This document shows positions 7,855 through 14,901 of a stretch of DNA of 53,332 bases, piece by piece; the first letter of the stretch is position 1, and each line of letters begins with the position of its first letter. The DNA comes from Bacillota bacterium (GTDB lineage Bacteria; Bacillota; Clostridia; Christensenellales; Aristaeellaceae), in NCBI GenBank assembly GCA_023436585.1, contig JAEZIN010000017.1, positions 1 to 53,332 on the forward strand, read 5' to 3'. Made by a program: the position numbers and the translations under genes. A model generated the notes under the pieces. The model ran no database searches and was not told the DNA's origin. It saw only the letters and a list, made by a program, of their open reading frames with translations.

Positions 7855-7882
7855 ATATCGGGCATTTTGTTATGGTTGTTTA
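7855..7882 (-). promoter_or_regulatory. Sigma-28 (FliA/SigD)-type promoter for fliD
   Basis: Read on the - strand: TAAA, 16 bases, CCCGATAT. The flagellar sigma factor consensus is TAAA-N15-GCCGATAT, so seven of eight -10 bases match and the spacer is one base longer. The distance to the fliD start gives a leader of roughly 45 nt. It is the clearest sigma-28 match I found. Confidence 0.65.
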
Positions 7883-8111
7883 GCTATCTGATCCTCCGCA
7901 CGGATATTTTTAGCTTGTATGAAGAATAAATGTTCGTTTCTTCGATAGAAAGGCAGTCTCGCCGGGCCTTCGTGAATGCTTCATGCTTTATAATGTTTAT
8001 GATTTCGCCTCGGGGCCATGGCATAAGGGGCGCTCGGAACGGCGGGGGAGCTGTGGACATATACTGAATACGGCCCCGTATTCACTCAAATCAAACCATG
8101 GAGGGTTCTTC

Positions 8112-9488
8112 ATGATCAATTTATTGTCCCGCAGCGGCAACCTGCTGCAAAACCCCGGCTTTGAAAGCGACCTGGCTTTTTGGCAGTCGGATAATGTGAT
8201 AACCACCGACAGTTCCCCGTCGGAAGGGACCCAGGCCGCCAGCCTCGGCCCCGGCGTGGCCAGCCTGTATCAGGACGTGCTGCTGGGCCCATGGCAGCGC
8301 AAGCCTTTGCTCTTGAGCTTTATCGCCTATGCCGCGGCACCGGGTCCCGGCGACCTGGTGGCCGAGGTGCTCTGGCTGGATTCAAACGGCATCGTAACCG
8401 GTACGGGGCTTAGGGCATTTATACCTAGCTCCGCCATTTCCGATGCGAGGATCACCTTTTTTGACGTAACCGACCGGCCTCCGCTTGGCACCCAGTGGGC
8501 AAGGCTTCAGTTCAGCAAAACCGCGGCGGTTGAAACGACATTGCAGCTGGACCTTGTGAACCTGGCGCCGATTCAGACCACCAACCTGGTCAGAAACCCC
8601 AGCTTTGAGCTGGGCCTGGCGGACTGGGCCGCCGACAATTTCACCACCGGCTTCCTCTCCGTGCTGGAGGGCGGCGCCTCCGCTTCGCAAACCGGCGCGC
8701 CGGGCACGCTGGCACAGGATATAACGCTTCGGCCCATACTGCCCGGCAGCTCCTATCTGCTGACGTTTTCCGCCTCCGCGCCCTTAAATTCCACCGTTAC
8801 GGCGCAGCTTTTATGGCTCAACGCCCTTGGCAATCAAATCGGCGATCCCGCCATCAACGCGCCTATCGTAGCGGCCACGCTTTCCACGCAGGGTGCCTAT
8901 TTGTCCTTCGCGCAGGCCAGCGGCCCTGCGCCCATCGGCGCCGTAGCGGCCAGACTTGTGTTTACGGCATCCGGCGGCGTAGGCTCCATCCTCAACCTGG
9001 ACCAGGTCAACCTCATCCGGCTTTCCTCGCCCAACCTTTTGCAAAACCCCGGCTTTATCCAGGGTATCACGGACTGGACGGCGCAGGGCGTCACGCCGCT
9101 GAACACGGGCGGCTTCGTGGGGGATAATTTCGCCCTCCTTGCCAGCACCGGCGCGACCATTTACCAGACAGTCGACCTGCCCTGGGGCTCCGCCAGGGAC
9201 AGCTTCCTGTTCAATTACGCGCTCCGCTTCAGCGGTACGGCAGGCCTAAACGGCAATGTGCTGGCCCAAGTCTACTGGCTCAATATCCTGGGAGAGGAGA
9301 TTGGCCTGGGCCTGGCGCAGGTTGTTTCCCAGCCGGTTCAAGCAACAGCCCAGTGGCAGGTATTCACCGGCTTTACCGAGCGGGCGCCCGTAGGCGCAGT
9401 TTTTGCCAGGATACAGTTTACCAAATCCGCGGGCGGCGCGTTAAGCGATATCGGCCTGGACAGCGTAATCTTCGCCAGGATTGACTGA
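8112..9488 (+). CDS. Protein of three tandem NTTRR-F1/CBM-like beta-sandwich domains
   Basis: A 458-residue protein that is almost entirely three repeats of one domain, at about residues 10-153, 158-303 and 308-457. Each opens with NLLQNPGFE, NLVRNPSFE or NLLQNPGFI, then a W-containing strand (DWAADN, DWTAQG). Later come a QLLWLN-type strand, P-(I/L/V)-G-x-x-x-A-R-L-x-F, and a final LDLVNL or LDQVNL strand. The pattern resembles the Firmicute NTTRR-F1 domain and carbohydrate-binding modules of the CBM4/9 type; I cannot assign it firmly. There is no signal peptide and no transmembrane segment. The start at 8112 has GGAGGG six bases upstream; a longer reading from 7983 lacks a ribosome site. 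Exposure on the spore surface or sugar binding are guesses from the domain type. Confidence 0.75.
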   Translation: MINLLSRSGNLLQNPGFESDLAFWQSDNVITTDSSPSEGTQAASLGPGVASLYQDVLLGPWQRKPLLLSFIAYAAAPGPGDLVAEVLWLDSNGIVTGTGLRAFIPSSAISDARITFFDVTDRPPLGTQWARLQFSKTAAVETTLQLDLVNLAPIQTTNLVRNPSFELGLADWAADNFTTGFLSVLEGGASASQTGAPGTLAQDITLRPILPGSSYLLTFSASAPLNSTVTAQLLWLNALGNQIGDPAINAPIVAATLSTQGAYLSFAQASGPAPIGAVAARLVFTASGGVGSILNLDQVNLIRLSSPNLLQNPGFIQGITDWTAQGVTPLNTGGFVGDNFALLASTGATIYQTVDLPWGSARDSFLFNYALRFSGTAGLNGNVLAQVYWLNILGEEIGLGLAQVVSQPVQATAQWQVFTGFTERAPVGAVFARIQFTKSAGGALSDIGLDSVIFARID

Positions 9489-9577
9489 CAGGCGTGAAAA
9501 ATCCCCGGAAGGCAATGAGGCCCCGCCTGGCTGAATGGGGAACCGAGCTCCCTGTGTACCAAACAATGCAACCTTAC

Positions 9578-9611
9578 AAGCGTCCGGTATTCCCGGGCGC
9601 TTACTGTTTTT
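9578..9611 (+). terminator. Rho-independent terminator after the triple-repeat gene
   Basis: AAGCGTCCGG (9578-9587) pairs with CCGGGCGCTT (9593-9602), one G-U pair, five-base loop, followed by ACTGTTTTT. From here to 9963 I see no supported gene. That stretch holds only an 8-bp dyad (9780-9787 with 9817-9824) and the palindrome cluster listed next. Confidence 0.8.
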
Positions 9612-9870
9612 GAGGCAAACAAACAGGACGCGGGCCATAGGAAGGTCATACGGCTATAACAGGGAATGCGCCTATAACAAAGCGTGCTCTTGTGCCTTCC
9701 CTGGTCCGGCATTCGACGCGCAGGGAAGAAAGCCTCGCAAAAAGCGGTGTACAGAAGCCGAACAAGGCAACGTGCATAAGGCACCGGCATCATCCCTTCT
9801 GGAACTTGGGTGCGTTCCGGTGCCAGTGTAGCACAATGCCAGTAGGCTCCGCTCCCCATATACGGCATGA

Positions 9871-9925
9871 CATGCATGCATCTGCTTGCACATGAAATCA
9901 TTTGCATGCAAATGCATGCAGATGC
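9871..9925. repeat. ATGC-rich palindrome cluster
   Basis: A 55-base island in a gene-free stretch is built almost only of ATGC words. It contains a perfect 16-bp palindrome, CATTTGCATGCAAATG (9899-9914), flanked by an outer dyad, GCATCTGC (9878-9885) and GCAGATGC (9918-9925). Two further GCATGCAT-like runs lie at 9872-9880 and 9912-9920. It has no T-run. It could be a protein-binding site or a folded RNA or DNA element; its function is unknown. Confidence 0.55.
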
Positions 9926-9963
9926 TTTCACGCGGTTGCTTCATGCCTAATGGGCATAAGGAA

Positions 9964-9988
9964 ACCGCGGGCCTTGTGGACCCGCGGC
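9964..9988 (-). terminator. Stem-loop terminator (weak T-run) for the SSB-like operon
   Basis: CCGCGGG (9965-9971) pairs with CCCGCGG (9981-9987) around a nine-base loop. On the - strand it is followed by TTTCCTTA. It lies about 40 bases beyond the stop codon of the SSB-like gene. Confidence 0.5.
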
Positions 9989-10027
9989 TTAAGTTATTGC
10001 TTTCTTGGCGAAGGAACAAAAGGCGTC

Positions 10028-10714
10028 TTACTGTCCCAGCAGCTCCTGGGATGCCTGATAGGTGATTCCATCCGGCATGGGCATATCCTCATCTTCCTGA
10101 TGGCCCTGCTTTAGCAGTGTAAGGCGTCCCACGGATACCTCGTAGGCTGTTTTGTTAAGGATCGTGCCGTCGGTAAGCTGCTTTTGGTAGGCCCGGCTTT
10201 GGAAGCGTCCCTGCACCTGTACATGGTCGCCCACCTGCAAATGGCTGGCAAAGCGCGCTGTGCGCCCCCAGGTGATGCAGGGGATGTAGTCGCTTTTCCC
10301 ATAAGCGCGGTTTACCGCCAGCATAAGGTCGCATATCTCCCGGCCAAAGGGCGTGGTGCGGTAGGAAGGCGCTTTGCAAAGCGCGCCGTACAATTGCACC
10401 TGATTGGGGTTTTGAAGCTCCTCCGCGCTCAAAAGCCGCTGCACAAAGCCGGTGATCAGCAGCCGGCCCGCGCCTTCCACCACCTTGTTGTAGCTGCGCA
10501 GCTGCCCTTCCAGCGCCATGGGCGAGCCGGGGCCAAGGGCTTTGTTTTCCATGAGCCGTTCGCTGATGGTAATGGGAAGCATGTCTTCCGCGCCGGAGAG
10601 GCGCGGTACGGAAATGGTGGCATAATAGAATTGTTCCGCAAAAACCTCATGGCCATAAACAGGTTGGGTTGCCAGGGTACCGCCTAAACGCAACAGGTTG
10701 CCCGTTTCTTCCAT
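10028..10714 (-). CDS. SSB-like protein with two OB folds
   Basis: A 228-residue protein. The C-terminal half (about 105-205) reads as a single-stranded-DNA-binding-protein OB fold: VQLYGALCKAPSYRTTP, FGREICDLMLAVNRAYG, DYIPCITWGRTARFASHL and VGDHVQVQGRFQSR follow the usual SSB order. The N-terminal half (about 5-95) has a similar strand pattern (LRLGGTLATQPVYGHEVF up to ALEGQLRSYNKV) and looks like a second, diverged OB fold. The acidic SSB tail ending DDIPF is missing; the protein ends QELLGQ. It is probably an accessory ssDNA-binding protein rather than the replicative SSB. It follows the PdaB-like gene by six bases on the same strand, suggesting one transcript. Confidence 0.75.
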   Translation of the reverse strand: MEETGNLLRLGGTLATQPVYGHEVFAEQFYYATISVPRLSGAEDMLPITISERLMENKALGPGSPMALEGQLRSYNKVVEGAGRLLITGFVQRLLSAEELQNPNQVQLYGALCKAPSYRTTPFGREICDLMLAVNRAYGKSDYIPCITWGRTARFASHLQVGDHVQVQGRFQSRAYQKQLTDGTILNKTAYEVSVGRLTLLKQGHQEDEDMPMPDGITYQASQELLGQ

Positions 10715-10720
10715 TGCAAT

Positions 10721-11638
10721 TCACCTCGCAGGTGCAGGGGTTTTGGTTGGGACAGGATGCTGCTTCCCCTGCACATCTATTACTGTTTCTCCGTTAAGCA
10801 GGATCTGGGAAATGGGAATGATTTTGTACCCCAGACTTTGATAATGCTCTATGACTGTGGGCAGCGCCTGCAATACGTACTGCGCATCGTTGTGAAACAG
10901 CACGATGTCGCCGCTTTGCACCTTTGTGGTGCATTGCTTGATGATGTCGGCGGTCCCGCGGTTTTTCCAGTCAAGGGAGTCTATACTCCACTGCACCACC
11001 TCGTATCCCTCTGCCCGGCTTGTAAGTACCACCCTGTCGTTGTACTCTCCGTAGGGAGGCCGGAACAAGGTGGGGCGAACACCCGTTATTGTTTCCACCT
11101 TATCGCTCATTATCCGCAGTTCTTCTTCGATTTTTGCCTCATTGAGCTGGCTCATATGCATGTGGTTCTGAGAATGGTTGCCTATTTCATGGCCGCGCGC
11201 CACAATTTCCTTTACAAGTTCGGGATATTTCTCCACCCAGAAGCCTACCAGGAAGAAGGTGGTCTTCACATCGTATTTGTCGAGAATGTCCAAAAGGGGT
11301 TTGGTCTGGTCGCCTCCCCAGGCAGCGTCAAAGCTGATGGATACAACCTTGTCGTCCCTGGCCACGCTGTATACGGGAAGCTGGCGCTTGTGGCTTACGA
11401 CCGTAATGGATTCGTCCTTCAGCCCGCCCGCATACAGTACGGAAACGCCGGCCAGCGCCAGGCACAATGCCAGCTGGCCTGCTGTTTGGCTGTGAAGCGC
11501 CTTGCCCATCCCCCGGAAAAACCTGCCTGCGGCGGCCGCCGCCTTTTGCAAGAAACCGGTGCGCTTTTCCTCCCGCTTTATGACCGGCGCCCCGGACAAC
11601 AGCCCTTTTGGTTTCAAACGCATGGGTTTATTGCTCAT
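10721..11638 (-). CDS. PdaB-like polysaccharide deacetylase (sporulation type), membrane-anchored
   Basis: A 305-residue protein with a basic cytoplasmic start, one transmembrane helix (about 50-72) and a NodB/CE4 deacetylase domain (about 95-285) outside. Motif 1 is SFDAAWGGDQT instead of TFDDG, keeping the catalytic Asp but losing the second metal-binding Asp, as in the PdaB/YlxY group. Metal ligands are in HSQNH. Later motifs are RPPYGEYND, SIDSLDWKNRG and GDIVLFHN. PdaB of Bacillus subtilis is needed to keep spores intact after late sporulation, so a cortex role is likely here. The loss of the second Asp means activity on peptidoglycan is uncertain. It is the first gene of a pair with the SSB-like gene. 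Confidence 0.85.
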   Translation of the reverse strand: MSNKPMRLKPKGLLSGAPVIKREEKRTGFLQKAAAAAGRFFRGMGKALHSQTAGQLALCLALAGVSVLYAGGLKDESITVVSHKRQLPVYSVARDDKVVSISFDAAWGGDQTKPLLDILDKYDVKTTFFLVGFWVEKYPELVKEIVARGHEIGNHSQNHMHMSQLNEAKIEEELRIMSDKVETITGVRPTLFRPPYGEYNDRVVLTSRAEGYEVVQWSIDSLDWKNRGTADIIKQCTTKVQSGDIVLFHNDAQYVLQALPTVIEHYQSLGYKIIPISQILLNGETVIDVQGKQHPVPTKTPAPAR

Positions 11639-11746
11639 GCTGATGCCACCACCTTTTGCCTAACCCTATGCGAAGGATGGCGGCTGTATGCCTTCCGGCT
11701 CACATCAATATAACGAAACACCTATCCATTTTCGGGCAAATGCAAA

Positions 11747-11769
11747 GCCCCCGGCGAAATACCGGGGGC
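11747..11769 (-). terminator. GC-rich terminator hairpin after the acetyltransferase gene
   Basis: GCCCCCGG (11747-11754) pairs with CCGGGGGC (11762-11769), loop seven bases. On the - strand it is followed by TTTGCATTT. It lies 19 bases past the stop codon. Confidence 0.6.
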
Positions 11770-11787
11770 ATGGTATACAGTTGTGTC

Positions 11788-12312
11788 TTACTGTCCGCTC
11801 AGGCGGTACACGTACGCGGCATGGTAAAGCCCCGTGGGCGGGTAGAAGGCGTCGCCTGTTCTGTGAAAGCCAAGCTTTAACAGCACCTTTTGGGAAGCGC
11901 TGTTTTCGGGATGATGCCCGGCGATTAGGTTCGCGGCCTTCAGCGTATCAAAGGCGTAACCGATCACGGCCCCGGCGGCCTCGGAAGCGTAGCCCTTGCC
12001 CCAGTGCTCCTTTTTCAGGTGGAAGCCAAGCTCATAGATGCGCTTTTGGATATCATTTGGTCGCAGCCCGCAGCAGCCCAGAAAAGCGCCATCCATCAAC
12101 GAAAAGATGGGCCAGTACTGTACATGGAAGCGTTCACCGTTTTCTAATTCCAGGGCCAGGCGCTTTTGCACATCCTCCGGGCTGAATCTGCCTGTGGCAC
12201 TGATAAAGCGCGTAACGCTGTCGTCCCCCCACAGAGAGGAGGCCAGGGCTTCATCCTCCTTCGTCCACCTGGAAAAACCGATGCGGTCCGTTGTCAAAAA
12301 GTATTCTCGCAT
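11788..12312 (-). CDS. GNAT-family N-acetyltransferase (RimJ/RimL type)
   Basis: A 174-residue cytoplasmic enzyme of the GNAT fold that would move an acetyl group from acetyl-CoA to an amine. The acetyl-CoA loop is visible in HLKKEHWGKGYASEAAGAVI (about 98-117), and the C-terminal half has the typical NLIAGHHPENSASQKVLLKLGF. The N-terminal TTDRIGFSRWTKED is the usual start of the RimJ/RimL-like subgroup. The substrate may be a protein N-terminus or a small molecule and cannot be read from the sequence. It is a single gene on the - strand with its own terminator. The stretch from 12313 to 12435 has no clear signal. Confidence 0.88.
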   Translation of the reverse strand: MREYFLTTDRIGFSRWTKEDEALASSLWGDDSVTRFISATGRFSPEDVQKRLALELENGERFHVQYWPIFSLMDGAFLGCCGLRPNDIQKRIYELGFHLKKEHWGKGYASEAAGAVIGYAFDTLKAANLIAGHHPENSASQKVLLKLGFHRTGDAFYPPTGLYHAAYVYRLSGQ

Positions 12313-12435
12313 GAAGATACCTCACAGGGATCTGCAAACCATGTTTGACTGCGTTTGATCTCTCGCAAACATCGTAGCCGGGGGCTTGCTCCCGCCGTTT
12401 GCACAGCGCTGACCAGCAGCCTGGGCATCCGGTCT

Positions 12436-14901
12436 TTATGGCAGCTTGACCCCGCCGATCAGCCCCGTCACCACATCCTCCATCAGGGCCATCACACAGG
12501 GCTTGCCCTTGTCGGCCTTGGCCTGCAGCGCGATATCATCAGCAAGCATAGAGGTGGGGGCGCTTTGTGCCTGGGTGATGGTCAGCGGCGTAGATTCGGA
12601 GTTTATGCGTGCACACCCGGCCACGACCGTGCCGTTGGAACCGTTCTTGTTGAAGGTAAAGCACCGCACGCCCTTGCCGTTGCGGCCCTGGGCCTCAAAA
12701 TCCATGGCCAGCAGCCGTTTGGCGCTGCCCCGGTCACTTAACAAGACCATTTGGTCCTTGTCGCCAAGCTGCCCGCCCCACAAAAGCTCATCGCCCAATT
12801 CCAACTGCATGCCCTTTACACCGCCGGTGGCCCGGCCCATCGGCGGCACGGAATCCAGCGTGAAGCGTATGCACTGCCCTCCGCGGCTTACCAGCAGCAG
12901 ATCCTGCGCCTCCGCGGCCGGGAACACGGCAATAAGCCTGTCGCCGTCTTTTAGGTTGATGGCGCCAAACTTTTGCCGGCGCACGTCATATTCCGAAGCC
13001 GCGGTGCGCTTGACCATGCCTTGGGCGGTAATAAACAGGTAATCCTGCATCCGGTTTAGTTCCGCGGCCTTCACGCACAGAAGTTGGCAGAGTGTTTCGC
13101 CGTCCTCCAGCCCGTTGAGCACACCGGTTAGCAGTACGCCCCGGTCCTTGGGCCGGTTGGTCTCCGGCAGGCCGCCTACGGACAGGGGATAGCAGTTGCC
13201 CCGGTCGGTAAAGAACAAAAGCGTGCGGTCGGTGAGGGTATTGAATAAATAGCGCGGCACTTCGTTTAGGCCTGCCTGCGGGTCGGGGGGCGGCAGCTTC
13301 TCAAAGAATTTCGGGTACATGCGCTTTAGCTGCCCGCCATAGGTGTACAACACCACCGCCTCTTCCGGAACAACCTCTTCCTCCTCCGAAGCGGCGGAAT
13401 CCTCTTCCTCCTTCACAAGCTGGGTGCGCCGGGGCTCTACGTGCTCCGCCGCCATTTCGTTAAGCTCCGCCTTGATAACGGCAAGCAGCTTCTTTTCGCT
13501 GGCCAGAATGCCCTCCAGCTTGTCGATTAAGCGCTTGACCTCTTCGTATTCCTTGCGCAGCGCCAGTATTTCCAGGTTGGTCAAGCGCTGCAGCCGCATA
13601 TCCAAAATTGCCTGGGCTTGGATATCGGAAAGGGTAAACCTGTCCATCAGCTTTTGCTTGGCTTCCTTGGGCGTTTTGCTGCCGCGGATGAGGGCAATCA
13701 CCTCGTCCAGGTTGTCCACGGCCACCATCAGGCCTTCCAAAATGTGGGCACGTGCCTTGGCCTGGTCCAGATCGTACTGGGTGCGCCTGGTGACCACGTT
13801 CTTCTGATGGCGGATGAAATGGCCGATGATTTCCTTCAGGCCCATCTGCACAGGCTTGCCCTCGGCGATGGCCACCATGTTAACCCCGAAGGTCACCTGC
13901 ATGTCGGAGTACTTGTACAGGGTTTTCAATATCTTCTGCGGGTCGACATCCTTGCGCAGCTCGATGACGGCCCGGAGACCCGTGCGGTCGCTTTCGTCGC
14001 GTATGTCGTAGATGCCGCCCAGCGCAGCCTTCTTTTCCTCCGACAGCTTCAGTATTTTCTCCAGCATGCCGGCCTTGGCCACCTGGTAGGGCATTTCGGT
14101 GATGACGATCAGCTTGCGGCCGCTGGTGCCGTTTTCAATATGCACCTTGGCACGGTTGATCAGCCTTCCCCGGCCTGTTTCGTAGGCTTTCTCGATTTCG
14201 TCTGTATTCAAGAGCACGCCGCCGGTGGGGAAGTCGGGGGCGGGGATGTGCTGCATCAGTTCCTTCACGGTGATGCCGGGATTGTCGATTTGGGCGATGA
14301 CGGCCTTCACCGCCTCACCGAAATGGTGGGGCGGGATGTTTGTGGCCAGGCCCACGGCGATGCCGCTGGCGCCGTTGACCAATAGGTTCGGGAACCTGGC
14401 CGGCAGCATATCCGGCTCCTTTAAGGTGTCGTCAAAGTTCAGCCGGAAGGGGACAGTGTCCTTTTCGATGTCCCTAAGCATCAGCATGGCAAGGCCCGTC
14501 ATGCGCGCCTCGGTGTAACGCATGGCCGCCGCGCCGTCACCGTCGATGGAGCCGAAGTTGCCGTGGCCGTCCACCAGCATACCCATTAATGAAAAGGGCT
14601 GGGCCATGCGCACCAGGGCATCGTACACCGAGGTGTCGCCGTGGGGATGGTATTTGCCCAGGCAGTCGCCCACGATGCGGGCGCATTTGCGGTGAGGCTT
14701 GTCCGGCGTGAGAGAAAGCTCGCTCATGGTGTACAGAATCCGCCGCTGCACGGGCTTTAGGCCATCCTCCACCCTGGGCAGCGCGCGCTCCAAAATGACA
14801 TACTCCGCGTAGGGGAGCATGGAGTTGTGCATGACCTCTTCCATGGGCATTTGAATGATATCCGGGGGCTGTACCGGGGTCATCTTGTCATTGCCTGCCA
14901 A
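12436..14901 (-). CDS. Type IIA DNA topoisomerase subunit A (gyrase A / topoisomerase IV A)
   Basis: An 821-residue subunit that cuts and rejoins DNA. The breakage-reunion domain occupies about residues 25-490, with catalytic tyrosine Y129 in AAMRYTEARM and the quinolone-region motif YHPHGDTSVYD (84-94), where T90 and D94 stand at the positions of E. coli S83 and D87. The core reads like GyrA (VDGHGNFGSIDGDGA). The C-terminal beta-pinwheel has only a degenerate GyrA box, QGRNGKG, in place of Q(R/K)RGG(R/K)G. An acidic insert (about 500-525) joins the two parts. It starts 14 bases inside the end of the B-subunit gene. With no dnaA or recF nearby it may be the second (topoisomerase IV-like) enzyme of the cell. 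Gyrase versus decatenase is left open. Confidence 0.9.
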   Translation of the reverse strand: MAGNDKMTPVQPPDIIQMPMEEVMHNSMLPYAEYVILERALPRVEDGLKPVQRRILYTMSELSLTPDKPHRKCARIVGDCLGKYHPHGDTSVYDALVRMAQPFSLMGMLVDGHGNFGSIDGDGAAAMRYTEARMTGLAMLMLRDIEKDTVPFRLNFDDTLKEPDMLPARFPNLLVNGASGIAVGLATNIPPHHFGEAVKAVIAQIDNPGITVKELMQHIPAPDFPTGGVLLNTDEIEKAYETGRGRLINRAKVHIENGTSGRKLIVITEMPYQVAKAGMLEKILKLSEEKKAALGGIYDIRDESDRTGLRAVIELRKDVDPQKILKTLYKYSDMQVTFGVNMVAIAEGKPVQMGLKEIIGHFIRHQKNVVTRRTQYDLDQAKARAHILEGLMVAVDNLDEVIALIRGSKTPKEAKQKLMDRFTLSDIQAQAILDMRLQRLTNLEILALRKEYEEVKRLIDKLEGILASEKKLLAVIKAELNEMAAEHVEPRRTQLVKEEEDSAASEEEEVVPEEAVVLYTYGGQLKRMYPKFFEKLPPPDPQAGLNEVPRYLFNTLTDRTLLFFTDRGNCYPLSVGGLPETNRPKDRGVLLTGVLNGLEDGETLCQLLCVKAAELNRMQDYLFITAQGMVKRTAASEYDVRRQKFGAINLKDGDRLIAVFPAAEAQDLLLVSRGGQCIRFTLDSVPPMGRATGGVKGMQLELGDELLWGGQLGDKDQMVLLSDRGSAKRLLAMDFEAQGRNGKGVRCFTFNKNGSNGTVVAGCARINSESTPLTITQAQSAPTSMLADDIALQAKADKGKPCVMALMEDVVTGLIGGVKLP

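Noticed and set aside
7989..7994. TATAAT as the promoter of the triple-repeat gene
   Set aside because: No acceptable -35 lies 16-18 bases upstream.
9338..9931. 197-codon open frame on - across the end of the triple-repeat gene and the gene-free stretch
   Set aside because: It overlaps a clear gene and its terminator, is cysteine-rich without pattern, and has no ribosome site.
10757..11713. 318-codon open frame on + opposite the PdaB-like gene
   Set aside because: Antisense of a complete deacetylase gene; no ribosome site or recognisable domain.
12350..12435. Terminator after the topoisomerase A gene
   Set aside because: Complementary GC blocks exist but leave mismatches in every pairing, and no T-run follows on the - strand.
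13618..14385. 255-codon open frame on + opposite the topoisomerase A gene
   Set aside because: Antisense of the conserved cleavage domain; composition and lack of start signal mark it as an artefact.
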